A stretch of DNA of 64,000 bases, from assembly GCA_003024785.1 (NCBI GenBank), contig PUQB01000001.1, positions 998,501 to 1,062,500 on the forward strand. Direction: 5' to 3'. Of the stretch, positions 45,247 through 59,084 are shown piece after piece (position 1 is the first letter of the stretch; the number at the start of each line of letters is the position of its first letter). This DNA is from Selaginella tamariscina (Eukaryota; Streptophyta; Lycopodiopsida; Selaginellales; Selaginellaceae). Under the pieces are notes generated by a model. The model ran no database searches, was not told where the DNA came from, and saw only the letters and a list, made by a program, of their open reading frames with translations. The position numbers and the translations under genes were made by a program.

Positions 45247-46488
45247 TTACTTACTATGTATTTTCGGAAATAACCAAACCAAAGGATGTCTTTTCCCAAA
45301 CAGCCTCCTTAAGTTATGCCATCCCCGTTTACTAAACTCTTCATCTCCACCCTTGATCGAGTCTATATAAGTATGGCCTTCATATAAAAGCTGTAGCTGC
45401 TGTCTAAGCAACAGGGTTAAGCCAATAAGCAGGGACAAAGCGGTAATTATTAAATATATTAATCCCAGTGATCTTAATGATAATCCGGAATGTTCCTCAA
45501 AAGCATCTAAGAAACTTGCAGCGAGTATTGTACCTGTTGACGCGAATATCCCTCTACCCCTGACTCCGTACATGTCCAGAATGAGTGGCCACACTCTCAT
45601 GCCCGCCAGTACGGACATGAATAATATGTAGCTGCTGCTTATTAGTGTGTAAACCAAGAAGAGTACGAAGTGCCTGTGATTGTTGGTGCCAACACAATTT
45701 CCAATCTGAAAATAAATAAACGTATATCAAGTATGTCTACATATATGCATTACATATAAAGTGTGTGTGTGTACAATGATAAGACATCTTCATTCATATA
45801 TTTAAGTATAGCTTTATATGAATATAGTTACGAATGTATTAATATATACATGTACATTACCATTTCCTCTAGTATCATAGTATAACTATATTAGTAAGCA
45901 CTACACTACTACCAGCGTACACCAGACCACGCTGCATTGTATGTGTAATGTACACACGCACGCACTCACACATACTTACAAAGGGGCAGTGGTGATCCAT
46001 ATCCATAATACAAGTTTCACAAGTCCGGCAATGGTGAGCATGTGGAGGTTTAGGACACGCACAGTGGAAGCAATACGTGTAACCATCCAATGAAGACTTG
46101 GAGATATATTCCACGGATCCGAATGGTATATTCCTAGGTGAACCAGCAGGAATAAATGCTGCTAAACAGTACGTGTAGAGAGTACTAAATGCCAGAAATA
46201 TAGTGAACAATATCTGAGAATGTCCAATCCATGTTGCTTGTGGAAACAATATCGGATAAACTGTCCATAATCCGCCACCTAAACAATCATTAAAAAAATA
46301 GTTAGCTACATCGTATATATTAAGATACTAACCTTAAGTTATACAATATTAAAACAGTACTATTACTGTATAGATATATAGAAACTACGTTGGTCATCAC
46401 GATCTAAAATATACTAATGTATCCAAGTTTGTATTATCTTGTTACTATATGTGTGGCTATCTAAATACATAAAGATGTTTGTGTATAC

Positions 46489-46569
<81 letters not shown>

Positions 46570-46996
46570 CCTGTAACACCAGATATTATGAGGAAAACAA
46601 TGGTAACTAAAGCTTTATCTCTAAACACAGCGAGTTTAACCCATTTTGTATTCTTTGGAGGGGGTGGTTTACTAAATGTTATTGCTCCACACCAGCTACA
46701 TCTAAAAGCTGCTGAGAAATATGGAAGAACCAAATGTAAACCACATCCCCAACATTGAGTTTCACACTCTGTTTGCACATTATCTTCGTACATTTCCATC
46801 TGTATTCGAAAATAAATAAATAAATAAATAAATCAATTTAAATACTTCATAGTTTAAAATTTCATCAAATATACTGACAAGAGTGTTCTATTAACTAAAT
46901 AGTGAAAATAATATAGTCAAATTGATATATTACTTAAAACTTAGATATAGAACATACTTAACAATTACTTACCGCCAAATGGGGAGTCGAATTCAT
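45247..46996 (-). CDS. DHHC-type protein S-acyltransferase
   Basis: Membrane enzyme that transfers palmitate to cysteines of target proteins. Exons (minus): 46996-46973, 46799-46571, 46278-45980, 45705-45247; 336 residues, no frame break. The N-terminus carries a CX2C...CX2C zinc-ribbon-like pair (CWGCGLHLVLPYF, FRCSWCGAI) found in a plant PAT subgroup. Then two membrane spans, the cysteine-rich domain CFHCACPKPPHAHHCRTC with CIMDMDHHCPF and GNCVGTNNHRHFVLFL, and two more spans. DHHC at about 45990-46000 supplies the catalytic cysteine. The usual TTxE box after the last span is replaced by HTYID. The first exon encodes only MNSTPHLA; a start at 46799 (MEMYED) is possible. aaaccctaaccctaaa lies 50 bp upstream (47046-47061). 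Confidence 0.88.
46494..46566. repeat. (GT)n-(GA)n microsatellite in the DHHC intron 2
   Basis: About 12 GT units followed by about 24 GA units ending three bases from the splice donor of exon 2 (46570). Confidence 0.9.
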
Positions 46997-49900
46997 GCTC
47001 AGATCCGTGTAAGGGAATCAAAAGACCTAAAACAGAGTGCCACATAAACCCTAACCCTAAATATGTGGATATAACACACACACACACACACACATTTACA
47101 TGCCTACATTTAAATTTTATATAAATCTAAACACAAATGTACATATATGCAAAATTATATTTATGCATGCATATATAAGTTATATTGTTTTATTTCAAAC
47201 TTTAATATTTTAATATATAGCTTGTTTATACAACAATATATATTTCTATTTATAACAAGCTTGTTATTATTATCATTAAACTGTTTAAAATGTCTAATAA
47301 CATGCAGTTTTATTTAAATAAAATCCAGATCATATAACCACCCAATTTAAATATATCCTTAGGATATAAATTGCATTATTGGTTTCAAACTCATTAAAAG
47401 TTAAGTTTCTCACTTAAACATGCAATAATGTCTAGACACACACACACACACACACACATGTATATTTATTATACATCAAAACAATTTTACTTACATATAT
47501 CAATTGCTATAATATGATTATATAATAAATATACCTATTAATAAATATTATAACCTTGCTTTAATTTCTTAGCATTTAAATTTTAATACGTATTATCTTA
47601 GAGATTTATATTTTAAATTTTTAAAAAAATTCAAACATAGCCTCATACTTATAAAAGAAATTTATATAAAGTAATTTAAAATGAACATTGTTAAGTAAGA
47701 TGCATATACATGATTATGATTATTAATATGTAAAATATACATCAAATCAAAATAATTGAAAGGACATCGAATTTATAAAAGGTAAGAAAAGCATTAAACT
47801 TTTTATTTATACAAGTGAAGTGAGAGTTATAATGTTATTTTAAATATAATTAAATATAGAGGTTTTTTTAAAATTAATTAAATAATTTAATTTTTGTTTC
47901 AACATTAAATCTGTAAAGATTATCTTAATGAAATGATTTTAAACTTTTAAAAAAAGAAAAGGGATATAATATATTTCAAGGATATATCTTAATTAAATTT
48001 TATAAATTGTTTAAAGAATTTTATTTATATAAAAATTGATATTAATAACTTATATTTAAGGTGCTTAATGTTTTAATAAAATTATATGTTCAACCTTTTA
48101 ATACAATAATACTAAGAGTATTGGGTTTTTTTTGTCAAAATATTATCTTAATTAATATATATTTAGTTGTTATTTTATATACTATCTTCATAGTGGTTTT
48201 TGTTATTAATAATAATAATAAAGTTTTTTTGTCTATTATGAACAAAGTTGTTTATTAAACTTATTATAATAATTGATTTATGAGAAACTTTAATACTCAA
48301 TGAGAATCTAAATATTAAACTATATTAATCTTTTTGTTATTATTAAAATTTTCTCTCATTTTGAAAATATCTTAAATAAAAACTAATCAAATATTTATAA
48401 ATTATTATGTGTCTTTAATAAAATCAAACGGTCTTGAGTATCTTTATCATTCATTTTTATAAATTTAACATTTTAAATAATATGAAATTTCATCATACAC
48501 ATCTTTAAATTACATAATATATACGACATATATGTGCGAATATTTATTCATTTTTAAAATGTAGTCTTTACTAATTTTTTTTACACATCCTTGTGAATAT
48601 TTTAAATTTATATATATAATTATATAAGTGCGTGTTTTTTTCTTAATGAAGTTCCTTTAAGAATGAATTTTTTTTTTCATATGAGTAATGTGTTATTTCT
48701 ATATAAGTGCACATGTTATATGCATTTAATTTTTTTTTATGATATATATTTATAAATGTGATTATAATTAGAAAAGATTTTATCTTTTCAAATAAAAGTA
48801 AACATTTTTAGAAAACATCGTAAAAGATAATTTTAATAATTTATATAAATAAAAATGAATCATTCTTTCTTTATATATAATGGTTAATTTTTTATTACTT
48901 ACAATTGTTTTATTTATGTATTATTAAATAATAAAGTTTATATATTCAGAAAATAACCAAAGTTATTTAATTGAAGATCGAATAGATTTAAGGTTATTAT
49001 AGTACATAATCAATTGTGTAAAAAAGATTTGAATTTTTATTTTATTTTTGTTAATTCATTAATCTTAAGTTTTAAATAATCTTATTAATTTATTTAATTT
49101 AAAATTGGATCATTTTATTTAAATTCTTAAAGAATATTATTTTTTTCAAATTTCTTGAATTTATGTTTTTTTCACCTTAATTTAGTTTAAGACCTTGATT
49201 AAACTCAAATTAAAATATTTAAGTATATTATAAGAATATTCATAAAATAAAGATTTATATTAAACATCATACCACATGTATATATTTTCATCTAGAAAAA
49301 GAAAAGTATTAAGTCCTTATTAAAAAAAACCTTAACTGTAAAAAATATATAGCATTATTATAAAAAATAAAATTATAAACTTAAAAACTTGTGTTTATTA
49401 CATGATTCATATACATGTGTTAAAAATTCAAATATAGCCTCATACTTATAAAAGAAATTTATATAAAGTAATTTAAAGTGAACATTGTTAAGTAAGATGC
49501 ATATACATGATTATGATTATTAATATGTAAAATATATATCAAATTAAAATAATTGAAAGGACACCAAATTTATAAAAGGTAAGAAAAGCATTAAACTTTT
49601 TATTTATACAAGTGAAGTGAGAGTTATAATGTTATTTTAAATATAATTAAATATAGAGGTTTTTTTAAAATTAATTAAATAATTTAATTTTTGTTTCAAC
49701 ATTAAATCTATAAAGATTATCTTAATTAAATGATTTTGAACTTTTAAAAAAAGAAAAGGGATATAGTATATTTCAAGGATATATCTTAATTAAATTTTAC
49801 AACCATTGTTTAAAAAATTTTATTTATATAAAAATTGATATTAATAACTTATATTTAAGGTGCTTAATGTTTTAATAAAATTATATGTTCAACCTTTTAA

Positions 49901-52513
49901 TACAATAATACTAAGGGTATTGGTTTTTTTGTCAAAATATTATCTTAATTAATATATATTTAGTTGTTATTTTATATACTATCTTCATAGTGGTTTTGTT
50001 ATTAATAATAATAATAAAGTTTTTTTGTCTATTATGAACAAAGTTGTTTATTAAACATATTATAATAATTGATTTATGAGGAAACTTTAATACTCAATGA
50101 GAATCTAAATATTAAACTATATTAATCTTTTTGTTATTATTAAAATTTTCTCTCATTTTGAAAATATCTTAAATAAAAACTAATCAAATACTTATAAATT
50201 ATTATGTGTCTTTAATAAAATCAAACGGTCTTGAGTATCTTTATATTCATTTTTATAAATTTAACATTTTAAATAATATAAAATTTCATCATACACATTT
50301 AAATCACATAATATATACAACATATATGTGCGAATATTTATTCATTTTTAAAATGTAGTCTTTACTAATTTTTTTTACATCCTTGTGAATATTTTAAACT
50401 TATAATAAATTATATAAGTGCGTGTTTTTTTCTTAATGAAGTTCCTTTAAGAATGATTTTTTTTTTTCATGTGAGTAATGTGTTATTTCTATGTAAGTAC
50501 ACATGTTACATGCATTTAATTTTTTTTATGATATATATTTATAAATGTGATTATAATTAGAAAAGATTTTATCTTTTCAAATAAAAATAAACATTCTTAG
50601 AAAACATCGTAAAAAGATAATTTTAATAATTTATATAAATAAAAATGAATCATTCTTTCTTTATATATAATGGTTTAATTTTTTATTACTTACAATTGTT
50701 TTATTTATGTATTATTAAATAATAAAGTTTATATATTCAGAAAATAACCAAAGTTATTTAATTGAAGATCGAATAGATTTAAGGTTATTATAGTACATAA
50801 TCAATTGTGTAAAAAAGATTTGAATTTTTATTTTATTTTTGTTAATTCATTAATCTTATGTTTTAAATAATCTTATTAATTTATTTAATTTAAAATTGGA
50901 TCCTTTTATTTAAATTCTTAAAGAATATTATTTTTCTCAAATTTCTTGAATTTATGTTTTTTCACCTTGATTTAGTTTAAGACCTTGATTAAACTCAAAT
51001 TAAAATATTTAAGTATATTGTAAGAATATTCATAAAATAAAAGTTTATATTAAAACATCATACCACATATATATTTTCATCTAGAAAAAGAAAAGTATTA
51101 AATCCTTATTAAAAAATACCTTAACTGTTAAAATACATAGCATTATTATAAAAATAAAAATTATAAACTTAAAAACTTGTGTTTATTACATGATTCATAT
51201 ACATGTGTTAAAATCATTTTAATTTTTATAATTATAATAATTTGTGTTCACACAAAGTTTATTATTCTTATTTTGATTTATTAGTTAAATATGTAAACTT
51301 CAGTTTTAAAAGCTGATTAAATTATTTGATAATGAGCATGAATATTCTAGAATAAATATGGAATATATAAATATTTATTAACATGCTGAAACAACCACCC
51401 TTAGAGAAAATATAAGTATTTGAATTTAAATTATGTTATATATACATGCAATGTTTGTATGTGTTTATAAATAAATAAATAAACTATAATTAATTAGAAT
51501 ATTGATTTTATGAGATAATTATCATATTAAAATACTTGAACAATATATATATGTGTACATACATACTTTTAAAGTTAAATATATACACTTACAAAGGATT
51601 AAATTTTCTCTCTCTTAAAAACCCTTGAAACATGTAAAATGTATGTATGTATGTGTATGTGTGTGTGTATAAATATTTATGTTTATATAGATAGATAGAT
51701 AGATACACACACACACACACGCATAAATAAATTTATATGATTTATTTAGTTACATGTTTTATTTTTGATAAATCTTAATAATAATTTAATATAAATATGC
51801 ATAAAATTAATATATTTATAATATAAGTGTGAAACATGAAGTATAGTTAAGCTTTTTAAAATAAAATTTATTAATCAAAATTATTAAGCTTATTTGGTGA
51901 AAAACAATTAGCATATAAATCCAATTAATGTAAGTCATAAAGATAACTATAATGTATAAAAGATCATAATAATAAATCATATTATACATGTGATTTATAA
52001 GATCACTTATGAAGATAATAATGGTATTATATATGTGATTTTTAAAGTGTTAGTTAAAAAAATAACCTTTTAAATTTAATTATTTTTTTTCACAAATGTC
52101 ACATTTTACATAAGTTTGTGTTATGGTGTTTTTAATTTTTAATATTAAAGAATGTTATGGTTTTCATTTTTCTTGATATAAAAGCATCATTATTTTTAAT
52201 TTTTTTATTTAATAAAAAAATATCTTAGTTATGAAATACATATTTGTCATACTCTATTTCTTATAATAAAGAGTTTCAATTATATAAACATTACAAAATA
52301 AATTTAATGATCAACATGTTATTATCTTTGCTTAATTTTAAAGTGTTATTACATAATAAAACTATTCAAAACTATTTACAGTTAATCATAATAAATATGT
52401 ATTTAATTAATAACTTAAATTATATAAATTATAATTAAATATATACAGCTACATATATAATTTAATTAAAAAGAGATGATAAAATTGTTTATATGTTTGA
52501 ATTTGTGTAAATC
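46997..52513. other. AT-rich desert with 1.8-kb tandem duplication
   Basis: No gene seen in 5.5 kb. Apart from the duplication (next entry) it contains (CA)n near 47074-47094 and 47437-47457, (GT)n near 51655-51668 and (GATA)n near 51690-51705. Short open frames such as 48061-48258 are AT-driven and not supported. Confidence 0.75.
47628..51214. repeat. Direct tandem duplication, unit about 1.8 kb
   Basis: Copy 1 is about 47628-49424, copy 2 about 49425-51214; matching points such as cctcatacttataaaagaaa (47641 and 49438) are 1797 bp apart. The copies run side by side with only scattered single changes and short indels. No LTR-like ends, coding region or terminal inverted repeats were seen. 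Confidence 0.92.
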
Positions 52514-55500
52514 TCAGCACTCAATCCTGGCCTTACCTTGGTCGGATACAAACTTAGGCAATCTCTTATACTCCTCGATGCATTGTACGACATCCCCAAC
52601 ACTGAAATCCATCCATTCGTTCACAACGACACCGCATTCCGTACCCTTGCCAACTGCGTCCACGTCCAGCTTCTCCCTCTTTAAAGAGGAGAGCGTGCCC
52701 TCAAATAGCTCGTTCCCACTACGCAAAACCTTCACTTTTAACCCCTGTTTAACAATAATAAATTAATTAAAACATGTTTATATTTTCTAATAAGCAAAAC
52801 ATACTATATATAATCATTAGATAGCTATACATAGGTATATCATTTCATTAAACCAAAGAATCTGCATTAAAGTGACATACATTAATGTAGAATATCATGT
52901 GTGTGTGCATACATACACACACACACACATATAGAGAGAGAGAACCTTGAGAAGTCTGCCATCAAAGACCCGGCAACCTGCGATTTTTGCAGCACCAACA
53001 CCTGCTCGTCCTTTGCCTTTGATCTCAAAAATTGCCAACACCTCGGCCTGTCCACATATACGAGTCTCTGGTGTTCCCGGAGCTCTCTCAATTATTAACT
53101 TCCCCACCTCTTCCAGCAAGTGATATATTATACGGTGGTGAACCAACTGGGAAAAGTATAATTAAATAGTGTATACCCACATGTTAAAAAAACATACACA
53201 TAGTTACATGAACAAACATAGACATAAGGGAGATATGCATGTCTACATAGAAACATACCTACATTGTCAATTATAACTTACCGCGATTTTAGCACGACGA
53301 GCCATAGCTTCAACTCCGGGTAAAGACTTCACAGTAAATGCAACTAAGCAACCTTGACATGTTTCCGCTAAAAGAAAATCTGCTTCGGACACGGGCCTAT
53401 ACCCGAGTGCACTATAGACACCGATACCTGTATTAATAGAAATAACTGTAAGCATTACTATGATGATTCTTAAGAATCATATAATAGAGTATATGTGAAT
53501 AATTCGTTGTTGATAGACATTATATATATATATTTAACAAATGTACTCTGTATGCAGATGTGTACGTATACTGTACTATATACATTTCTCGATGCATGTG
53601 TATGTGTGATATGTGAGAATATATATGTACCTGAGGACTGTTGAGGCTCTCAAGGGCTTCAATTACAGCTTCAAGTGTTCCTTGAACATCGGCTTTAACA
53701 ACAAGAGGCATCTTAACCATTTCAAAGTCTTTCTTCTCAGTCTCTTCATTCTCGGACTCTGATGCCGGGGCAGAGGCAACAGCAGCAGCTTTCAGACTCT
53801 TCTTCTGTAGCCTCTCTTGTTCCATCATCCACTGCCTCTTCTCAGCAAGCTTCTTCGCTCTGTCCTCGCTTTGTACAACGTGTAGAGAATCCCCTGTGAT
53901 TTATGTATGAGCGTGTTTGTATGTTGTGTATTATGAGTAATATATATTATCATGCACATTACCAACCTGCCAAGGGGACTCCCTTCAAACCGGACACTTC
54001 TATGGGGATTGCTGGAGTTGCTGCCTTCGTAAGACCTCCAGACATCCCGAAGGCTCCTAATGCGTCCCCATTGATGACCAACAACAACAACAGCTCCAGG
54101 TTTCAATGTACCAGATCGAACAATAACTGAACAATATGCCAGTTAAACAAGCATGAACATACAATATATACATATCTGTGTGTGTAAGCATATATCCCAT
54201 GTGTGCGATTTGTGTAATACAACAACACTACTTTCAAGAGGTTCTCCTCTCTCTCTCTCTCACACACACACCACTCAGCACTCCTATAAAAAATGTATAT
54301 GCGTGCATAAATGTATAGTTTATGCAACGGATATCCGTTTACTAGATTGTGATTTTATGGTCACACACACAGTGTGTGTAAATATATAAATGTATATAGA
54401 TATGTGTGTGTAAGTCTAAATATGTATATAGATAACACATAAAACATGCGACACACACCTGTTGCTAGAGGCCCTTGTCCTTTGTCGAGCCTTGCTTCGA
54501 TAACAACAGCGTGTGCTTCTCCATCTGTTCGTGCACGTAAGTCCATCATTTCTGCCATTAATAGCAAGGCCTCCTCAAGCTTGGCAAGTCCAGTACTTTG
54601 TTTAGCTGAAACTTCAACAACTTGTACATCCCTCCGATCTCCTCTAGTTCAACACTATATATACACATTAATATGCTCAAACATATATTAGAATATATAC
54701 TCTACATGTTTCATACAGCAGTCGTATCACATCCTATATTCTGAAATTAAATATATCAAAATAAAATGACTACTTTACACTCGATACAAATTACCTCGTG
54801 TAAAATTAATAAGTTCATACATATGCATTTAATGCAAATTTAACAAAAAGAAAATTAAAACCAATTTCGGTGAGTAGCTAAACATATAACTTTAGTAACT
54901 ACAGTTACAATGTGTGTTTGGTATATATATGCAATATGCTTGTACATATTGACATAAATAAAGGTGCATGCATATATAGGTTATGAACACAGACACGCAC
55001 CTGTTCATAATAAGTTGTTGTCGGACTTTAGCAGGATCTGCATCTTCTTATCGCATTTATTGATAGCTACGACTATGGGGACTTTTGCTTCTTGAGCATG
55101 AGATAATGCCTCCAGAGTCTGCGGTTTCACACCATCATCAGCAGCTACTACAAGCACAACTATATCCGTAACTGCCGCACCTGAAAACAATTATACACTC
55201 ATAGTATAAGCTCTATTACACACACACACACGTCTCTATGCGTACTCTTTCAAGTTTGAGATGACCTTGACTGATTAAACTATTACGAGCACTAGAAGAA
55301 TGGAATGTGTAGATCTACATCTGTATATAAATCTATATACATGAGAAATCATATAAAACGAGAGGAGTATAAATAATGTTCTATATACATGAGAAATCAT
55401 ATAAAACGAGAGGAGTATAGATAATGTTACCTCTGGGTTAGCGTGCGTGTGTGTGTGAGAGAGAGAGAGAGAGAGATCATAACCAATAATGTTAAGTTCA

Positions 55501-56943
55501 CCTCTAGCCCGCATTGCACTGAATGCAGCGTGCCCTGGAGTGTCGAGGAAAGTAAGAGATGCCCCTGATGACATTTTTACGACAAAGGCTCCAAGGTGTT
55601 GTGTAATACCACCCGCCTCGCCTGCCGCAACTGAGGACTTCCGAAGTGCATCGAGGAGGGACGTTTTTCCATGATCTACATGTCCCATTACAGTAATGAC
55701 TGGAGGACGTGTGGGGAATGCTGGCTTTTCTTTTTTTGTTGGGACATCTACCCTCTTAACTTGTGCACCAAATTCCTGTAAAAGAAAATGATTATATCGA
55801 TCCTACCAATGTTCTTAATAATATACATACTATATATTACTACATACTAGTTTCACACGTCCGTGAGTGTGTGTAGGAAATTATATACTTCGGCTAGGTT
55901 TTGCACGTTTTGCCAGTGTTAAAGTGAATGTTAACATCTGAGATCAAATTGTATATAGATTACATGCATACACAAACACATATATCTAGAAAGCACGTAC
56001 CAGTGCAACAAGCTCAGAAGCGTCAATGCTGATAGCATCATCACCAGATTCACAAGTCTCACCGAGGTCAGTTAGCACGGACTGAAGAGCGGTTTCTTCT
56101 TGCCCTAGCCTCCTTGCAAGCTCTCCCATCGCCATGCCATCATATATCTCCACAACTTTACCCGGTGTGAATGCCGCCTATACAATTAACTACACGCATT
56201 ATACAGTTGTAACCACACACACACACACACTATCTTATCCACATTGTTATGACATGTTTATACTATACATACATTACGAGTGTATGCAATCCATTATATT
56301 TATAGATATGAAGATACATTGTGTAACGGAAATCCTACATCACAGCATATATCTATATATACATACATAAAAGGCATAAAATGCATATCATACAGTGTCC
56401 CACTATATCGATATCAATCAACGCAATCCAATATATAGTTTTCCTGGCACACCTGTGCGTTGTGTGTGTGTGTACGCATAAGTGTCATATATGCACAAGT
56501 TATATGCACCCCCACATACATAGTGGTAACTTAAAGATCTATACGTATATCAGGATATATAAATTTATGTTATAAATATATATGTACGTAATGCAGCATA
56601 TATTTAACACACACCTGTATAGTACAGTACATTATGGAATTGTTATAACCTATGTGCACATACACACGCATATTATGATTGTAACATATACCGGTTGTGG
56701 AGCAACATAAGGCCTCTCTACAGGTTGCTGTCTCAATTTCTCGAATTTCTTCCTTTGAAACTTGCCGATTTCCCCTGAAGGACCGATTTTCTCCCTGGCA
56801 TTCCATACAACGCTACTTCTATAGCTTCTAAAGAATGTACACTCGTATCCAGATCCATGACTTCTTCCTGCATTATCTTGGATGATTCTGTATCTTGTTA
56901 TTAATATACGACACCATCTAGCTGCCCTTTTCCTGGCTTCCAT
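52514..56943 (-). CDS. Organellar translation initiation factor IF-2
   Basis: GTPase that brings initiator tRNA to the bacterial-type ribosome, probably mitochondrial. Exons (minus): 56943-56692, 56177-56001, 55775-55502, 55180-55001, 54654-54459, 54126-53967, 53893-53631, 53427-53282, 53146-52946, 52744-52514; about 693 residues. Motifs in order: IF-2N ([17 protein letters not shown]), G1 GHVDHGKT (exon 3), switch [11 protein letters not shown]3 DTPGHAAF, G4 NKCD, G5 SAKQ, domain [67 protein letters not shown]...[10 protein letters not shown], and the C2 domain with [20 protein letters not shown]. The basic N-terminus ([19 protein letters not shown]) suits a targeting peptide. Four frame breaks exist: near 55041-55050, 54630-54635, 54040-54046, 53388-53395; splice sites are all intact. 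Divergent from UFM1. Confidence 0.88.
54655..55000 (-). other. IF-2 intron 4 (346 bp)
   Basis: AT-rich intron between the G4 (NKCD) exon and the G5 exon; no embedded feature seen. A 54-bp near-perfect direct repeat (tatacatgagaaatcatata at 55335 and 55384) lies in intron 3. Confidence 0.6.
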
Positions 56944-57096
56944 CAAGGATCGCTCTTCCTTGGCTCCCTCCCTCCCATTTCCTCCTACACAAGAACCCTA
57001 AACCCAAAAACAAAACCCTAAGACAGGGTTTAATGTTTAAATTTCTCTTATTTCTTTGTTTTAGGGCTTGATTAGGCTTCATAAGTGGAAGCGGCT
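56944..57096. promoter_or_regulatory. Bidirectional promoter between IF-2 and UFM1
   Basis: Only 153 bp separate the two start codons. It contains aaccctaaaccc (56994-57005), aaaaccctaag (57012-57022) and, closer to UFM1, ttttagggc (57060-57068). Telo-box motifs of this kind are known from promoters of plant translation genes. No TATA box is evident. Confidence 0.6.
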
Positions 57097-57857
<761 letters not shown>

Positions 57858-58087
57858 GAAGAGCTGACATGACAAAAATAATACACCACTTTACTTTTGT
57901 TAATCATGTTAATGCCCATGAAATGTTATCACAATATATACTTATATCCCAATCAGTGAATTATATAGTTTCATTTAAATTTAATTTATTTAAGTTTTAA
58001 TATTCTACTATTAAATTATTAAATCAAAAAATAACTGCTAACATTGATTAAGGAGCCAAATATACATCAAAAAAATCCCATACTACT

Positions 58088-58956
58088 TCAACGTTTGCAA
58101 GGCTTGTTCAGTGGTGGTCCGCAAAGTCCTGGATTGCCCAAGTAACTAAACAATAGAGACGTCAGCACATCAAAACACATACCCACGCACGCGCACACAC
58201 ACGCACCTCTCAACAGGGAATTTACTGAAGGGACCACCCTTTGGAATGGGTCCTGATAGGTTGTTGTTCGCAAGCTGCCTGTAATTATAAAAGTATGAGT
58301 GAACACACACGCACGCACGCACGCAAACAAACACACGCGCGCGCACCCACGTACACAAACACACACAACACGCACGCACAAACACTTACAGGATACGAAG
58401 ATTAGAAACCTGAGTCAAGGACTGTGGGATGGGTCCGCTGAGGTTATTATCTGATAACTGGAGAGAGTCCAGCGACTTCAAGTTCCCTAGAGAATCAGGA
58501 ATTTGACCAGTCAACTTGTTCTTAAAAAGACCCCTGTTGACCACCAATCGATACGTTAGCGTTTTATACACACCCACACGCACACACACACAGAGCTTAC
58601 AGTGTGTTCAGATTTTTGAGGTTGCCATTCCCAAGCTGTGAAGGGATTGTACCAGATAATCCACAGTTTTCCAAATCACTGTATAAAAATATCATCAGTT
58701 AGCACTATACACACACTGTGTGTGCGTATGAAAGAATTTACTTACATGCGTGTCACACTCCCGTCGACAGTGCTGTCTGTACAGGTGACATGGTTCCAGA
58801 TACACGGAGACAGTGCACTTCCATCCCAGTCGCTCATACACCCCTGAGGATCAGAAAGAGAGGCCTTCAAATACATCATGGTAGTGACTGCAAGTTTAAC
58901 AGATTTATAAGATCATAGTAAGAATCCCTGAGGAAAAATAGCCAGAGAGATATAAG

Positions 58957-58992
<36 letters not shown>

Positions 58993-59084
58993 CTTTCTGG
59001 ATTGTAGAGTGGACGATCGTCTCCATGAGATGACCCAAAGAGAAACACAGAGATTAGGAGCAGCAAGAAGCTGATGGAGGCCAT
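58088..59084 (-). CDS. Secreted SERK-ectodomain-like LRR protein (no kinase)
   Basis: Six exons (minus): 59084-58994, 58887-58746, 58678-58601, 58533-58390, 58278-58207, 58145-58088; 194 residues, intact. Signal peptide MASISFLLLLISVFLFGSSHG; LRRNT_2 cap with LKASLSDPQGCMSDW and CIWNHVTC; LRRs CGLSGTIPSQLGN, NKLTGQIPDSLGNLKSLDSL, NNLSGPIPQSLTQVSNLRIL, NNLSGPIPKGGPFSKF; then NPGLCGPPLNKPCKR and stop. Introns fall at LRR borders with 72- and 144-bp exons (24-residue steps), the SERK gene pattern. SERKs continue into a Pro-rich hinge, membrane span and kinase; this protein ends at the capping cysteines, as in small plant LRR proteins with SERK-like ectodomains. Likely apoplastic; a receptor partner or decoy role is inferred. 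Introns contain GT/GC-rich runs. Confidence 0.88.
58961..58990. repeat. (GA)n microsatellite at the LRR gene's first donor
   Basis: About 15 GA units directly next to the exon-1 splice donor (58993). Confidence 0.88.

Noticed and set aside
48061-48258. 65-codon frame in the AT-rich desert
   Set aside because: Not kept in the second copy of the duplication and AT-driven in composition.
47628-51214. Pair of LTRs of a retroelement
   Set aside because: The two copies abut with no internal region, no TG...CA ends and no coding remains.
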